DNA of 64,000 bases from [Clostridium] aminophilum DSM 10710 (GTDB taxonomy: Bacteria > Bacillota > Clostridia > Lachnospirales > Lachnospiraceae): the NCBI RefSeq assembly GCF_000711825.1, contig NZ_JONJ01000001.1, positions 248,001 to 312,000 of the forward strand, read 5' to 3'. The notes under the pieces were generated by a model. That model searched no databases. It saw only the letters and a list, made by a program, of their open reading frames with translations, and had not been told where the DNA came from. Every line of letters starts with the position of its first letter. Position 1 is the stretch's first letter. This document shows positions 32,568-42,700 of the stretch, piece after piece. A program made the translations under genes and the position numbers.

Positions 32568-32636
32568 CTGTAATAGGGATGGCAGTTTTGCTGCGGAGCA
32601 ACGTTCGCGAGCAGCCTTTGTTCCCCCTCAGAATTG

Positions 32637-32722
32637 ACAGGAACTTGCCAGCTTTCACCCCGCTGATCACGGCAGATTAACAGGAGCTTGCCAGCTTTCA
32701 CCCCGCCGATCACGGCAAAGTG
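32637..32722. repeat. 43-bp direct tandem repeat, 2 units
   Basis: Units at 32637-32679 and 32680-32722 share ACAGGARCTTGCCAGCTTTC and ACCCCGCYGATCACGGCA with few differences. No gene is evident. An AT-rich stretch with AATATAAC/GTTATATT arms (32807-32830) follows. The rest of the 32309-32938 gap shows nothing else clear. Confidence 0.8.
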
Positions 32723-32938
32723 ACAGATGCGTTGGCAAAGCACTTTCTACGAAACAGGAAGACCCCGCAGACCAGACTTCCGTTCCGGCCTCCGGGGCAT
32801 TCCTGTAATATAACGTTATCTTGTTATATTGCTGTATTATTATTTGTCTTATCTTATTATGCTATTTTGTCGTTCTATTCTTCTGATTGCTTTCCCTCAG
32901 GAAGAAAGGATGCCTCACGGCTCCGGTTCCTGCGTCTT

Positions 32939-33457
32939 TTATGAATCAAAGAAGTGCTTTCCGTCATCGGTAACCAGTCGCTCGGTCATCGGATATTCGA
33001 AGATCTCTTTCTTATCCGCGTTCGCCTTCAGATATTCCGCAAATTCCCTTGCGTACCATTTTGCCATTCCAAGATTGTGCATCAGCGCAGTGCCACAGTT
33101 TTTCGGAGTAGCGCCCGGAACTTCATCTGTCGTCAGAACATCCTCAAACGCTCTCAGAATCAGATCATAGATTTCTCTGGAAGGACGGTCTCCTTTCAGA
33201 ATCAGATAGAATCCGGTAAGACATCCCATCGGTCCCCAATAGATGATCTCATTCTTCCATTCCGGATCGTTGCGGAGGAACGTTGCGATAATGTGTTCCA
33301 GAGAATGCATCGCCGCCACATCAATCACCGGCTCCACATTCGGTTTTTTTACGCGAATATCGTATGTAGTTACCTTTTCTTTGCCCAGCTCGTCTTCACG
33401 GCTCACAAAGATTCCCGGAACAATATATCGATGGTCTACAGAAAAACTCGGTATCAT
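32939..33457 (-). CDS. luxS: S-ribosylhomocysteine lyase (autoinducer-2 synthase)
   Basis: A 172-residue enzyme that cleaves S-ribosylhomocysteine to homocysteine and DPD, the AI-2 precursor. The metal ligands are His51 and His55 in HSLEH (51-55) and Cys121 in NCGTALMHNLG. Glu54 and Cys79 (MGCLTGFY) are the catalytic pair. The MIPSFSVDHR start has AAGGAGA seven bases upstream; the longer upstream frame lies in the untranslated leader. It is preceded by a perfect consensus promoter. No pfs (MTAN) gene is adjacent. It recycles SAM and may signal. Confidence 0.96.
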   Translation of the reverse strand: MIPSFSVDHRYIVPGIFVSREDELGKEKVTTYDIRVKKPNVEPVIDVAAMHSLEHIIATFLRNDPEWKNEIIYWGPMGCLTGFYLILKGDRPSREIYDLILRAFEDVLTTDEVPGATPKNCGTALMHNLGMAKWYAREFAEYLKANADKKEIFEYPMTERLVTDDGKHFFDS

Positions 33458-33555
33458 ATCATTGTCTCCTTTCAGCCTATCCCTACCGGTCTGCTCATCT
33501 GCCGAAGCATCCGTCAGACCGTCTATTGTATGTATAACCGTAATTTGTACTGATA

Positions 33556-33584
33556 TTATATGGAAAGATCTTTTCAGTGTCAAC
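33556..33584 (-). promoter_or_regulatory. Consensus sigma-A promoter of luxS
   Basis: On the minus strand TTGACA (33579-33584) and TATAAT (33556-33561) are perfect hexamers 17 bases apart. The leader of about 90 bases contains a CGGTCTG/CAGACCG hairpin. Confidence 0.9.
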
Positions 33585-33683
33585 GAACGATCATCGTGTC
33601 AACGTCCGCATATGGGCTTCCGCTCCCCATCCTTTCATTGTGAATGGAATTAATAAGGGATTTTCCCTGAAACTTCTCATTAT

Positions 33684-33724
33684 AAAAAAGAAAGCCCTGA
33701 GGGCACGAGGCCCTCAAGGCTTTC
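33684..33724 (-). terminator. gdhA terminator
   Basis: GAAAGCCCTGAGGGC (33690-33704) pairs with GCCCTCAAGGCTTTC (33710-33724) with one mismatch. On the minus strand six T follow (33684-33689). Confidence 0.93.
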
Positions 33725-33761
33725 GGAACTTTCAGTTCGTTGTATGAAAGTCGATTTTAAA

Positions 33762-35117
33762 TTAGTATGCACGACCCTGCTTGATCATAGCATCAGCAAC
33801 CTTCTCGAAGCCGACGATGTTAGCGCCTGCAACCAGGTTGTAGCCAAGGCCATATCTCTCAGCAGCTGCTGCGGAGTTGTCGTGAACACCCTTCATGATC
33901 TTGTGGAGCCACTTATCAACTTCCTCACCATCCCAGAACAGTCTCTCGGAGTTCTGGCTCATCTCGAGTGCGGATACGGATACACCACCACAGTTAACAG
34001 CCTTAGACGGAGCAACGATCATGTTCTTCTGCTCCATAAGGAACTTCAGAGCCTCGTTGGTTGTCGGCATGTTAGCTACCTCGATGTAGTACTTAACGCC
34101 GTTAGCAACGATCTTCTTAGCCTCGTCCATGTCTACATCGTTCTGAGTAGCGCACGGCATTACGATATCAACATCCTTCTGTCCCCACGGCTTCTGGCCT
34201 GCGAAGAACTGGCAGCCGAACTTATCAGCGTAATCCTGAACCTTGTTACGGCCGGATGCTCTCATCTCAAGCATGTAGTTGATCTTCTCTTCTGTAGCAA
34301 TGCCTTCCGGATCGTAGATGTAACCATCCGGGCCAGACAGTGTAACAGCCTTAGCGCCGAGCTCTGCAAGCTTCTTGCAAACGCCCCATGCTACGTTACC
34401 GAATCCAGCAACTGCAACTCTCTTGCCCTTGATGTCATCGTTCTCGTGGCCAAGAACAGCCTCAAGGTAGTAAACAGCACCGTAACCAGTTGCTTCCGGA
34501 CGGAATGCAGAACCACCGAACAGCGGATCCTTACCGGACAGAGCGCCGTTAGCGTAAGAACCAGTCAGTCTTCTCCAAGCGCCGAACATGTAACCGATCT
34601 CACGGCCGCCTACACCAAGGTCACCAGCCGGGCAGTCAACATCCGGTCCGATGAATCTGAACATACCTTCCATGAAGGACTGGCAGAATCTCTGGATTTC
34701 CTTGTCGCTCTTGCCGTTCGGATCGAAGTCAGCACCACCCTTAGCGCCGCCGATCGGAAGAGTTGTAAGAGCATCTTTGAATACCTGCTCGAAACCAAGG
34801 AACTTGATTACAGAAGTGTTTACGTTCGGAGCGAAACGAAGGCCGCCCTTGTACGGTCCGATTGCGGAGTTGAACTGGATTCTGTAACCACGGTTTACGT
34901 GAAGAACGCCGTTGTCATCCTCCCACGGAACACGGAAGCAGAAAGCTCTCTCCGGCTCAACCATTCTCTCGAGAATAGCATTCTCTTCGTACTCCGGGTG
35001 TGCATCGATCAGCGGGGAAAGGGAGCCAAGAACCTCTTCTACGGTCTGGCAGAACTCCGGCTGAGATGCGTTTTTCTTCTTTACATCGTCGATAACTCTC
35101 TGAATGTAAGCGTTCAT
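33762..35117 (-). CDS. gdhA: Glutamate dehydrogenase (hexameric, NADP-type)
   Basis: A 451-residue enzyme interconverting glutamate with 2-oxoglutarate and ammonia. The substrate lysines Lys90 (GPYKGGLRF), Lys114 and Lys126 (PIGGAKGGADFDP) and catalytic Asp166 (PAGDLGVGGREIGYM) align with the E. coli enzyme. The 450-residue length and the GGADFDPNGKSDKE stretch match the NADP-dependent family I; cofactor use should be tested. AGGAGG lies seven bases before the ATG. Codon choice suggests high expression. It has its own promoter and terminator and is followed upstream by gltS, a glutamate transporter. Confidence 0.96.
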   Translation of the reverse strand: MNAYIQRVIDDVKKKNASQPEFCQTVEEVLGSLSPLIDAHPEYEENAILERMVEPERAFCFRVPWEDDNGVLHVNRGYRIQFNSAIGPYKGGLRFAPNVNTSVIKFLGFEQVFKDALTTLPIGGAKGGADFDPNGKSDKEIQRFCQSFMEGMFRFIGPDVDCPAGDLGVGGREIGYMFGAWRRLTGSYANGALSGKDPLFGGSAFRPEATGYGAVYYLEAVLGHENDDIKGKRVAVAGFGNVAWGVCKKLAELGAKAVTLSGPDGYIYDPEGIATEEKINYMLEMRASGRNKVQDYADKFGCQFFAGQKPWGQKDVDIVMPCATQNDVDMDEAKKIVANGVKYYIEVANMPTTNEALKFLMEQKNMIVAPSKAVNCGGVSVSALEMSQNSERLFWDGEEVDKWLHKIMKGVHDNSAAAAERYGLGYNLVAGANIVGFEKVADAMIKQGRAY

Positions 35118-35228
35118 TGTAATACCTCCTGCGTATTAAATGTTGATCAATGAATTCTATAGTTTAACATTCACATTTTCCGATGTTTTACCGGAATGAT
35201 TTTGTGAACATTTCCTATCTACGTCGTC

Positions 35229-35257
35229 ATTATATCGCTGTGTTATGTGCGAATCAA
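35229..35257 (-). promoter_or_regulatory. gdhA promoter
   Basis: On the minus strand TTGATT (35252-35257) and TATAAT (35229-35234) are 17 bases apart. The start near 35222 gives a leader of roughly 105 bases. The region up to 35535 shows no gene. Confidence 0.75.
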
Positions 35258-35535
35258 ATACATATCATGTGATACGGGTTATTTACGTTTGTTTATATTC
35301 TACAACTTCCTACACAATGCGACGATATAATGCAAATTTGCCGATTTAAAGTGTTTTAGCGGTTTTTCGTATGTTCCGTCTGCATCTTGTGCCGATTCAG
35401 GATATAAGCTACAGAATATACCATATTTTGTTTTGACTGGTCTGACTGCGAACCATTCTCTGCTCAAAGCCACAGGCCGGAACATGCTTCGCAGCTCTCC
35501 GTCTTCCGCGATCAGACAGGCTTGTCAACCGCAGG

Positions 35536-35595
35536 GCAAAGTCTGTAAACGCGGTTTTTGTTTCATAGGGAATTTCGGAGAAATTTCCTATGAAA
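35536..35595. repeat. Palindromic intergenic repeat R2, copy 2
   Basis: The 35-base core at 35561-35595 is identical to 4928-4962. The preceding 25 bases are related to 4903-4927 at the same spacing. It lies just downstream of the gltS terminator (minus-strand sense). Confidence 0.85.
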
Positions 35596-35603
35596 CAAGA
35601 AAT

Positions 35604-35630
35604 GCGGCCGGCCCCAGAGGGACCGGCCGC
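35604..35630 (-). terminator. gltS terminator
   Basis: GCGGCCGGCCC and GGACCGGCCGC form a nearly perfect stem with a short loop. On the minus strand ATTTCTTGTTT follows, a weak U-tract. It is about 50 bases past the gltS stop. Confidence 0.7.
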
Positions 35631-35679
35631 AAGAATCACTGACTTATCCCAAAATTTTTGAAATATCGGTTTTCAAGAA

Positions 35680-36852
35680 TTACAGGAAGTTTGCAAATGC
35701 TGTGATGATTGCTGCGTTGAAGAAGTCGATGAACAGAGAACCTACCAGCGGTACTACCATGAATGCTACCGGAGCCGGTCCGTGCTGTTTTACAACTGCA
35801 GACATGTTTGCCATCGCGTTCGGTGTAGCGCCCATTCCGAATCCGCAGAAGCCGGATGCCATGGTTGCCGCATCGTAATCTCTTCCCATTACCGGGAATA
35901 CGACGTAAGAAGCATATGCCCACATGATCACGGTCTGGATCAGAAGGAGTACGATCATCGGAAGAGCCAGGTCAACAAGCTGCCACAGCTTCAGGTTGCA
36001 CATTGCAAGTCCGAGGAATACAGACAGGCAAACATTGCCGAGTGCATTGATCTCTGTTGTCGGTGTGGAATCGCCCCTTACGTTACGGATGATTGCTGCG
36101 CAGATCATCGCACCGATGTAAGCCGGCATTGTAAGAACCATACCGATCAGCTTGGAAACGATGGTTCCGAGACCGATTGCGATAATAATGTAAGCAGCAG
36201 CCGGAAGAAGGTTGTCGCCCTTGATATCGCCATCGCCAAGATCCGGAGCATCAGTGGATGTGCCGGTTGCACTTGTCTTCGGCTTAAGGCCGTACTTCTT
36301 GATCTTTGCAGATGCGATCGGTCCACCGATCAGGCATCCTGCGATCAGTCCGTATGTTGCGGACGCTACTGCTACTACAGTTGCATTTGCGACACCGAGA
36401 TCCTCAAGGAACGGTCCGAAGGAACCAGCTGTTCCGTGTCCGCCTACCAGCGGGATGGAACCCATTGCAAGTCCAAGTCTTCCGTCAAGTCCGAATGCCT
36501 TTGCGCCGAATCCGCCGACAGCATCCTGTACGCAGCACATCAGAACTGCAAGGATCAGGAAACGGATAACGTCGATTCCGCCCTTCTTCAGCATTCCGAA
36601 AGCAGCCATATAACCTACGGAACAGAAGAAACCGGTCATGAATACGGACTGGAGTGTCGTATCCATATCGAACTCAACGACGCCTGCTGCTCTGAGAGCT
36701 GCATGTGCGATCGCGAAGATAAAGCCGCCGACAACCGGTGCCGGGATGCAGTATCTTCTGAGGAACTCAATGCGGTCTACCAGGAGCTGGCCGATAACCA
36801 GCATGAAAGTAGCAACCGCAGCCGCCTGATACATGTCAAGCTTAACTACCAT
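35680..36852 (-). CDS. gltS: Sodium/glutamate symporter
   Basis: A 390-residue inner-membrane carrier of the ESS/GltS family that imports glutamate with sodium. About ten to twelve hydrophobic segments are visible, with family landmarks GSIPLVGGHGTAGSFGP (reentrant-loop region, first half) and GFCGFGMGATPNAMANM (its counterpart in the second half). A hydrophilic central loop (KPKTSATGTSTDAPDLGDGD) separates the halves. The MVVKLDMYQ start has GGGGGG seven bases upstream. Its neighbours (gdhA, GlnK/GlnL-like pair) indicate glutamate uptake and use, probably under that two-component system. Confidence 0.95.
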   Translation of the reverse strand: MVVKLDMYQAAAVATFMLVIGQLLVDRIEFLRRYCIPAPVVGGFIFAIAHAALRAAGVVEFDMDTTLQSVFMTGFFCSVGYMAAFGMLKKGGIDVIRFLILAVLMCCVQDAVGGFGAKAFGLDGRLGLAMGSIPLVGGHGTAGSFGPFLEDLGVANATVVAVASATYGLIAGCLIGGPIASAKIKKYGLKPKTSATGTSTDAPDLGDGDIKGDNLLPAAAYIIIAIGLGTIVSKLIGMVLTMPAYIGAMICAAIIRNVRGDSTPTTEINALGNVCLSVFLGLAMCNLKLWQLVDLALPMIVLLLIQTVIMWAYASYVVFPVMGRDYDAATMASGFCGFGMGATPNAMANMSAVVKQHGPAPVAFMVVPLVGSLFIDFFNAAIITAFANFL

Positions 36853-37091
36853 AATGTTACCCCCCATATGAAATTATGTAACTTTTGTAACTGACCATAT
36901 CCTAAACATTCATCATCAAAAAACTACAGGATACATCACAATGTTATGGCAAAAATAATTATTTCGCATGGTTATTTTGGATAATCATACTATGTATATT
37001 TTCATTTCATAGTGCGATATGCACATACTTTGTTTTTTCTTTATCCAATCCGCACTTTTCTGTAGTCATTTTTCACATCTCATTTTTAGCC

Positions 37092-37128
37092 AAAAAAATC
37101 GGGATCTCCGGAAAACCGGAAATCCCGA
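37092..37128 (-). terminator. Terminator of the GlnK/GlnL-like operon
   Basis: TCGGGAT...CCGG (from 37099) pairs with CCGG...ATCCCGA (to 37128), with a two-base internal mismatch and an AAAA loop. On the minus strand seven T follow (37092-37098). Confidence 0.88.
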
Positions 37129-37178
37129 CAGATCTATTTTTCAGTCGTCCTGTTATGTTGCGGACACATCGTTCCAAT

Positions 37179-37243
37179 ATGTTTATTTTCGATGTATATT
37201 TTCGATGTTTGTTATCGATGTTTGTTACCGATGTTTATTTGCG
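37179..37243. repeat. 13-bp tandem array across the glnL-like stop codon, 5 units
   Basis: Five 13-base units of pattern ATGTTTRTTWTCG begin at 37179, 37192, 37205, 37218 and 37231. The last unit contains the TAA stop of the response-regulator gene (37235-37237), so the array grew out of the gene end. Confidence 0.85.
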
Positions 37244-38101
37244 GTCCGCTTCCAGCATCAGCGCGTCAATAAATTTCTTGATGCTGACCTTTCCACCGTA
37301 TCTGCTCTTTCCGCGGATATGATCCATTTCGCTTCGGATCTCCTCGAAGGGGAAGAGGGAATTGGAATACTCGGTAAATGTTTCATTCATGAAGTCCTCT
37401 ACTCCGAGGTGAGCAAGATTGGACATTCCGACCGAAATCGCACGGCGGATTCTCTGCTCCATATTTTTCGGCGCATCCGAGATAATCTCGCACAGTCTGC
37501 CGATGCTGACCGTAGCGATCGGCTGACCGCTGCTCTTCAGATACTCGCAGATCTTTACGATATCCTCCGCACCCTTTTCTCCGGACATGCCGATCCGGTT
37601 CAGAATATAGCGGACTTTCTTCTCGTAATCCACATTGGTAACCTCTTTCGAGCGATCGGAGTTGCCGGACATATCAGAGATTTCATTCATGAACATCGTG
37701 CGGAGATTGGCGATGGTCTTCTCATTCTTCAGCTGGCTCTCCACATTCTGGATCACACTTTTGACCTCGATCAGATTGATCGGCTTGCTGATGAAGAAGT
37801 CAACGCCGGCATCATAGGCTTTTCCGACCATGTCCTTGCTGGACACCTGGGAAATCATGACAAACTTTGCCCGGCAGCCCTTCTCTTTCAGTTCCCGTAC
37901 AACCTGCATGCCGTCCTTTCCCGGCATCAGGTAATCAATCAGGATCACATCCGGCTTCCGGATCAGGATCTCGTCGATATCCGCGCCGTTTTCTCCGCTG
38001 GATCCGCTGACGCTTCCGAGATCATTGTCTTCTATAATATCCTCCAGAATACTGATAACTGAGAGATCATCCTCTACAATGTAGATTTCCATCTTATCCA
38101 T
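37235..38101 (-). CDS. glnL: GlnL (YcbB)-like response regulator
   Basis: A 288-residue regulator. The receiver domain (4-125) has Glu10/Asp11/Asp12 and phospho-acceptor Asp56 (VILIDYLMPGKDG). The C-terminal YcbB-type helical DNA-binding domain (about 155-285) is the arrangement seen in B. subtilis GlnL, which controls glutamine use genes. GGAAAG four bases before the ATG supports the first Met. It is 26 bases downstream of its cognate kinase gene and next to gltS, so gltS (and perhaps gdhA) are likely targets; the target sites are not visible to me. The gene symbol is by similarity. Confidence 0.8.
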   Translation of the reverse strand: MDKMEIYIVEDDLSVISILEDIIEDNDLGSVSGSSGENGADIDEILIRKPDVILIDYLMPGKDGMQVVRELKEKGCRAKFVMISQVSSKDMVGKAYDAGVDFFISKPINLIEVKSVIQNVESQLKNEKTIANLRTMFMNEISDMSGNSDRSKEVTNVDYEKKVRYILNRIGMSGEKGAEDIVKICEYLKSSGQPIATVSIGRLCEIISDAPKNMEQRIRRAISVGMSNLAHLGVEDFMNETFTEYSNSLFPFEEIRSEMDHIRGKSRYGGKVSIKKFIDALMLEADRK

Positions 38102-38127
38102 AATACTTTCCTGCCCTTACTTTCTTC

Positions 38128-39495
38128 TTATTCTTCTTTCACATCGCCGGTACTGTTTCTGTTTTCCGCGGACGCATAATTCCTCGGTTCGGCCAGAACC
38201 GCCTCGGTCATACGATGACCGCCTTTTTCCAGATTATCCTTCGGGATCATGACCGTAAATTCCGTTCCTTCTCCCACCGTGGACACGACAGTGATTACAC
38301 CGCCGAACTGGTCCTCCACAATGTTCTGCACACCGTTCAGCCCGACACCGCGAAAAATGCTGCCGGTCTTTTCATCGAATTTTGTCGAATACCCCATCCG
38401 GAAAATGTTCTGCAGATGACGTTCCGAGATGCCCGGACCGTTATCCCGGACCCGAATCACAATATCTTTCCCGATTTCTTTCTCGTTGATCCAGATCGTT
38501 CCCTTTTTCTTGTCGCCCTCAATTGCCTCAATCGCATTGTTGACCAGATTATTCAGAATGGACATCATGGAATAATGTTCCGTCAGACGGAACGGATACG
38601 AAATGTTCGTGATAATCTGAATATCAACATTTTTCTTGAGGATGGCATTGTGCATCGTATCTTCCAGAATGGCGATCAGATCCATAAAGCTCATATCCGG
38701 ACTGGCCGGATCGATCGAGATCTCCTTCTCCAGTCCGGTTATGATGCGAAGATAATCTTTCTTCACTTCATGCACTTCCCGGGCGATCTCCAGTCCCATC
38801 CTCTGCATATCGTCGGGAAGCCCTCTTTTCTGAAGCTCCTCATACAGGCGATAGGCGTTGCCCATGACCCGCTCGATCTGTTCGCTGTTGCGGCGCATCA
38901 GATACACTTCGCTCTTCAGACCGGTGCTCAGCATAAACAGCCTGCGGTAGCGCCGTTCATGTTCCTCCGTTTTCAAAAGCGCCGAATACCAGCGCGCGCA
39001 GACCATCCCGAGGAACACAAGCAGCGAACTGAACAATGCCACGATCGCAAGTCTTGTGAACACGTTAAAGTCTGAATACGCATTGCCCTGCGTCGCCTCT
39101 CGCAGCATCACTTCCGTGAAGTTGGAGAGCAGATCGGCGGCAAATGCCACCCATGCAATATTCGCCGGTGAAGCCCCATACCGGTCCTGAACCAGTGCGC
39201 GGAATACGAAGCCGTAACATACATAGAAGCATGCCGCCGGGATGTTCATTTCCCAGAGAGATGCTCCGTTCGTTCCCGTAACCGCCAGAATCAGGGTCCG
39301 GAAAATATAGATGCACAGCGAGGTGCTCAATGCAACCGGCATAACTCTCAGCTGTTTTCCGATTGTCATCAGGAGAATCGGAAAGAGAATGACTGCCGGA
39401 GATATGCGGAAGGAGTTGACAAAAACATTAAAATACAGCTCCGACGACAGCGCTATCACCCCTGCAATCGCCAAAGCCCGCTTCACATTTGTCAT
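38128..39495 (-). CDS. glnK: GlnK-like membrane sensor histidine kinase
   Basis: A 455-residue kinase of the B. subtilis GlnK (YcbA) type, not the PII protein of the same name. Five or six hydrophobic segments span 8-170 and replace a large extracellular sensor. The phospho-acceptor is His242 in an unusual REVHEVKKDY box. The ATPase core has N-box ILNNLVNNAIEA (313-324), RDNGPGI and a GVGLNGV lid. The tail of about 35 residues is not part of the kinase fold. It is likely to report glutamine/glutamate availability to the response regulator encoded 26 bases downstream. Confidence 0.82.
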   Translation of the reverse strand: MTNVKRALAIAGVIALSSELYFNVFVNSFRISPAVILFPILLMTIGKQLRVMPVALSTSLCIYIFRTLILAVTGTNGASLWEMNIPAACFYVCYGFVFRALVQDRYGASPANIAWVAFAADLLSNFTEVMLREATQGNAYSDFNVFTRLAIVALFSSLLVFLGMVCARWYSALLKTEEHERRYRRLFMLSTGLKSEVYLMRRNSEQIERVMGNAYRLYEELQKRGLPDDMQRMGLEIAREVHEVKKDYLRIITGLEKEISIDPASPDMSFMDLIAILEDTMHNAILKKNVDIQIITNISYPFRLTEHYSMMSILNNLVNNAIEAIEGDKKKGTIWINEKEIGKDIVIRVRDNGPGISERHLQNIFRMGYSTKFDEKTGSIFRGVGLNGVQNIVEDQFGGVITVVSTVGEGTEFTVMIPKDNLEKGGHRMTEAVLAEPRNYASAENRNSTGDVKEE

Positions 39496-39572
39496 AGTCT
39501 AACCGGCAGTTTCACTGCCGCTCCTGTTTATTTCATTCATTTCATGTATCGCTGACTGCTGTGTAGTAACTT

Positions 39573-39601
39573 AGTATACTTCCTTTTTCGGCACCTGTAA
39601 A
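39573..39601 (-). promoter_or_regulatory. Promoter of the GlnK/GlnL-like operon
   Basis: On the minus strand TTTACA (39596-39601) and TATACT (39573-39578) are 17 bases apart. The start near 39566 gives a leader of about 70 bases, which carries a GGCAGT/ACTGCC hairpin near the start codon. Confidence 0.75.
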
Positions 39602-39660
39602 GATTATTGTGAGTTTTGCTGTATTATCATGTTATTTTGTAAAATATTTACGCACATCAA

Positions 39661-39701
39661 GCAGGCGGAGCCCCGGCTGTTCCTGCCGTTGCTCCGCCTG
39701 C
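39661..39701 (-). terminator. Hairpin downstream of carB
   Basis: GCAGGCGGAGC (39661-39671) pairs perfectly with GCTCCGCCTGC (39691-39701). The U-tract on the minus strand is poor (TTGATG), so efficiency is uncertain. Confidence 0.5.
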
Positions 39702-39782
39702 TCTCTGTTTTCGGGATTTTTCGCTGATCCCGCTGTTATGGATGTTCATTTCTGATTCCGTGCTTTTTGGCAGCGGTTATGA

Positions 39783-42700
39783 TCAGTCGTTTTCCTGAAG
39801 AACATATCCCGGAATTACGATATCCGGCTCTTCCATGCGCTTCATTTCCTCGCTGTTTGCATGACCGTGGTCAATGTGCGCGATATCGACGAGTTCAGTG
39901 TTGTCCTCGTCATACTTTCCTTCCAGCGCAAGGGCGAGAACCGATGCGGTATCCAGTGCGGTAAGGCACGGAATTCCGAGTTCGACAGCCTTTCTTCTCA
40001 TCTTTACGGAATCCAGCTGCGGAAGTCTTCCCTTCGCGGAGATGGAGATCACGTAGCTGACTTTTCCGGACTCCATCAGGGAAATGGTATCCGGCTCGCC
40101 TTCTTTCGCCTCGCTGATCTTTGCGATGACGCTGGAAGAGATACCTACGCTGTTCAGATACTTGGAAGTGCCCGATGTCGCGTAGATCGTGAATCCCATG
40201 GTGACAAACGCCTTGATCAGATTCTTCAGATCCTTCTTTTCCTCATCGCGAACGCTGACCAGAATACCGCCGGAGTGTTTCATCTTAAAGCCCGCTGCCA
40301 GCATTCCCTTAAAGAGCGCCTCCTCAAGGGACTTGGAGATTCCCAGAACCTCACCGGTCGACTTCATTTCCGGGCCGAGCTGTGTGTCTACGTCCGGAAG
40401 TTTCGCGAAGGAGAATACCGGAACCTTGACCGCATAGTACTTGGAGCACGGATAGAGTCCTGTCTCGTATCCCATATCCTCGAGCTTTTCGCCCATCATG
40501 ACGCGGGTTGCAAGATCTACCATCGGAACGCCGGTTACCTTGCTGATGTACGGAACGGTTCTGGACGATCTCGGATTTACCTCAATGATGTAAATGGTGT
40601 CTTCGTGCAGAACATACTGGATGTTGATCAGTCCCTTGGTATCCATTGCGTGAGCAAGACGGATTGTGTAATCCACCAGACGGTCAATCTGGCTCTGTGT
40701 CAGCAAAAAGCTCGGATATACCGCGATCGAGTCGCCGGAGTGAACGCCCGCGCGCTCGACATGTTCCATGATACCCGGAATCAGAACGGTGTCGCCGTCA
40801 CAGATGGCGTCAACTTCCAGCTCTTTTCCCATCAGGTATTTATCGATCAGGATCGCATTCTCAATCTTGTGGGAGAGAATGATCTTCATGTATTCTTTGA
40901 TGTCCGCGTCGCTGTAGGCGATGATCATGTTCTGACCGCCGAGAACGTAGGACGGACGCATCAGTACCGGGTATCCGATCCGGTTTGCCGCCTCAAGCGC
41001 CTCTTCCTCGGTAAATACCGTTGTGCCCGGAGCCTGCTTCATGTTCAGTTTCTTCAGAAGATTTGCAAATCTACCTCTGTCCTCCGCGAGGTCGATGGAG
41101 TCCGCATTGGTTCCGAGAACCGGGATGTTGTTCTCCACCAGCGTCTTGGTCAGGTTGATAGCGGTTCCGCCGCCGAAGGCAACCACACAGCCGATCGGCT
41201 TCTCCACACGGATGATGTCCATGACGTCTTCCGGTGTCAGCGGCTCAAAGTAAAGTCTGTCCGCAACGTTGAAGTCGGTGGAAACCGTCTCCGGGTTGTT
41301 GTTGACGATGACAACCTCATAACCGGCTTTCTTCAGAGACCATACGCAGTGAACGGAAGCGAAGTCGAACTCGATACCCTGACCGATCCGGATCGGGCCG
41401 GAACCGAATACCATGACAACCTTTTTCCCGGAAGCATGCTCTTTAATGAAGTTTTCCGCTTCATCCGCCTCGCCGTAGGTGCTGTAGAAATACGGGGTGC
41501 TCGCCGCAAACTCCGCCGCGCAGGTATCAACCATGCGGTAGCTGAACGGCTTGTGCGGAAGATCCTCTTTTCCGGTCAGCTGACGGATCACGCTGTCCGG
41601 GAATCCGTAGATCTTTGCCTCATCGTATACTTCATCGGAGTATCCGCCGCACAGATCCTTTTCAATGCGAATGATGTGCTGCAGTTTTTCCAGGAACCAC
41701 TCGTCCACCATCGTCATGCGGTGGAGTTCGTCGACGGTCACGCCGCGCTTCAGCGCCTCGTAAATCGCGAAGATTCTCTCGTCATCCTGCGCAAGGATCT
41801 TTTCCTTGAGTTCCTCATCGGACAGAGCGATGATGGTCTTCATGTTCAGATCATTCTGGGAAATGGCGCAGCCGCGGATTGCCTTGAGGAGTGCCTGCTC
41901 AAAGTTTCTTCCGATTGCCATAACCTCACCGGTTGCCTTCATCTGGGTTCCGAGACGTCTCTGACCGTACACAAACTTATCAAACGGCCACTTCGGGAAC
42001 TTGACAACCACATAGTCCAGCGCCGGCTCGAAGCAGGCCATGGTCTTTCCGGTTACCTCATTCGGAATCTCATCGAGGGTATAGCCGATCGCGATCTTGG
42101 AAGCGACGCGGGCAATCGGATAACCGGTCGCCTTGGATGCCAGCGCGGAAGATCTGGATACTCGCGGGTTAACCTCGATTACCGCATATTCTTTACTCTC
42201 CGGATTCAGTGCGAACTGACAGTTGCAGCCACCCTCGATTCCCATGGACTGAATGATGTTCAGGGATGCGCTTCGAAGCATCTGGTACTCTTTATCCGCC
42301 AGCGTCACCGCCGGAGCGATAACGATGGAGTCACCGGTGTGAATGCCGACCGGATCGAAGTTCTCCATGGAGCAGACGGTGATGACGTTGCCGTTGCTGT
42401 CGCGGATACACTCGAACTCGATCTCCTTCCATCCGGAGATACATTTCTCGACCAGAATCTGTGTGATCGGGGAAAGACGAAGTCCCTCCTCCGCGATCAC
42501 GCGGAGTTCTTTTTCATTATTTACAATACCGCCGCCGGTTCCGCCGAGGGTAAATGCCGGACGGATAATGACCGGATATCCGATCTCCTCCGCCACACGG
42601 ACGGAATCCTCGATCGTGGTGGTCACTTCCGACGGGATACACGGCTCGCCGATCGCTTCCATGGTATCCTTGAAGCACTGGCGGTCCTCCGCCTTGTCGA

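Noticed and set aside
33458-33680. SAM or SAH riboswitch ahead of luxS
   Set aside because: The leader holds only a small CGGTCTG/CAGACCG hairpin and no S-box or SAH-element features.
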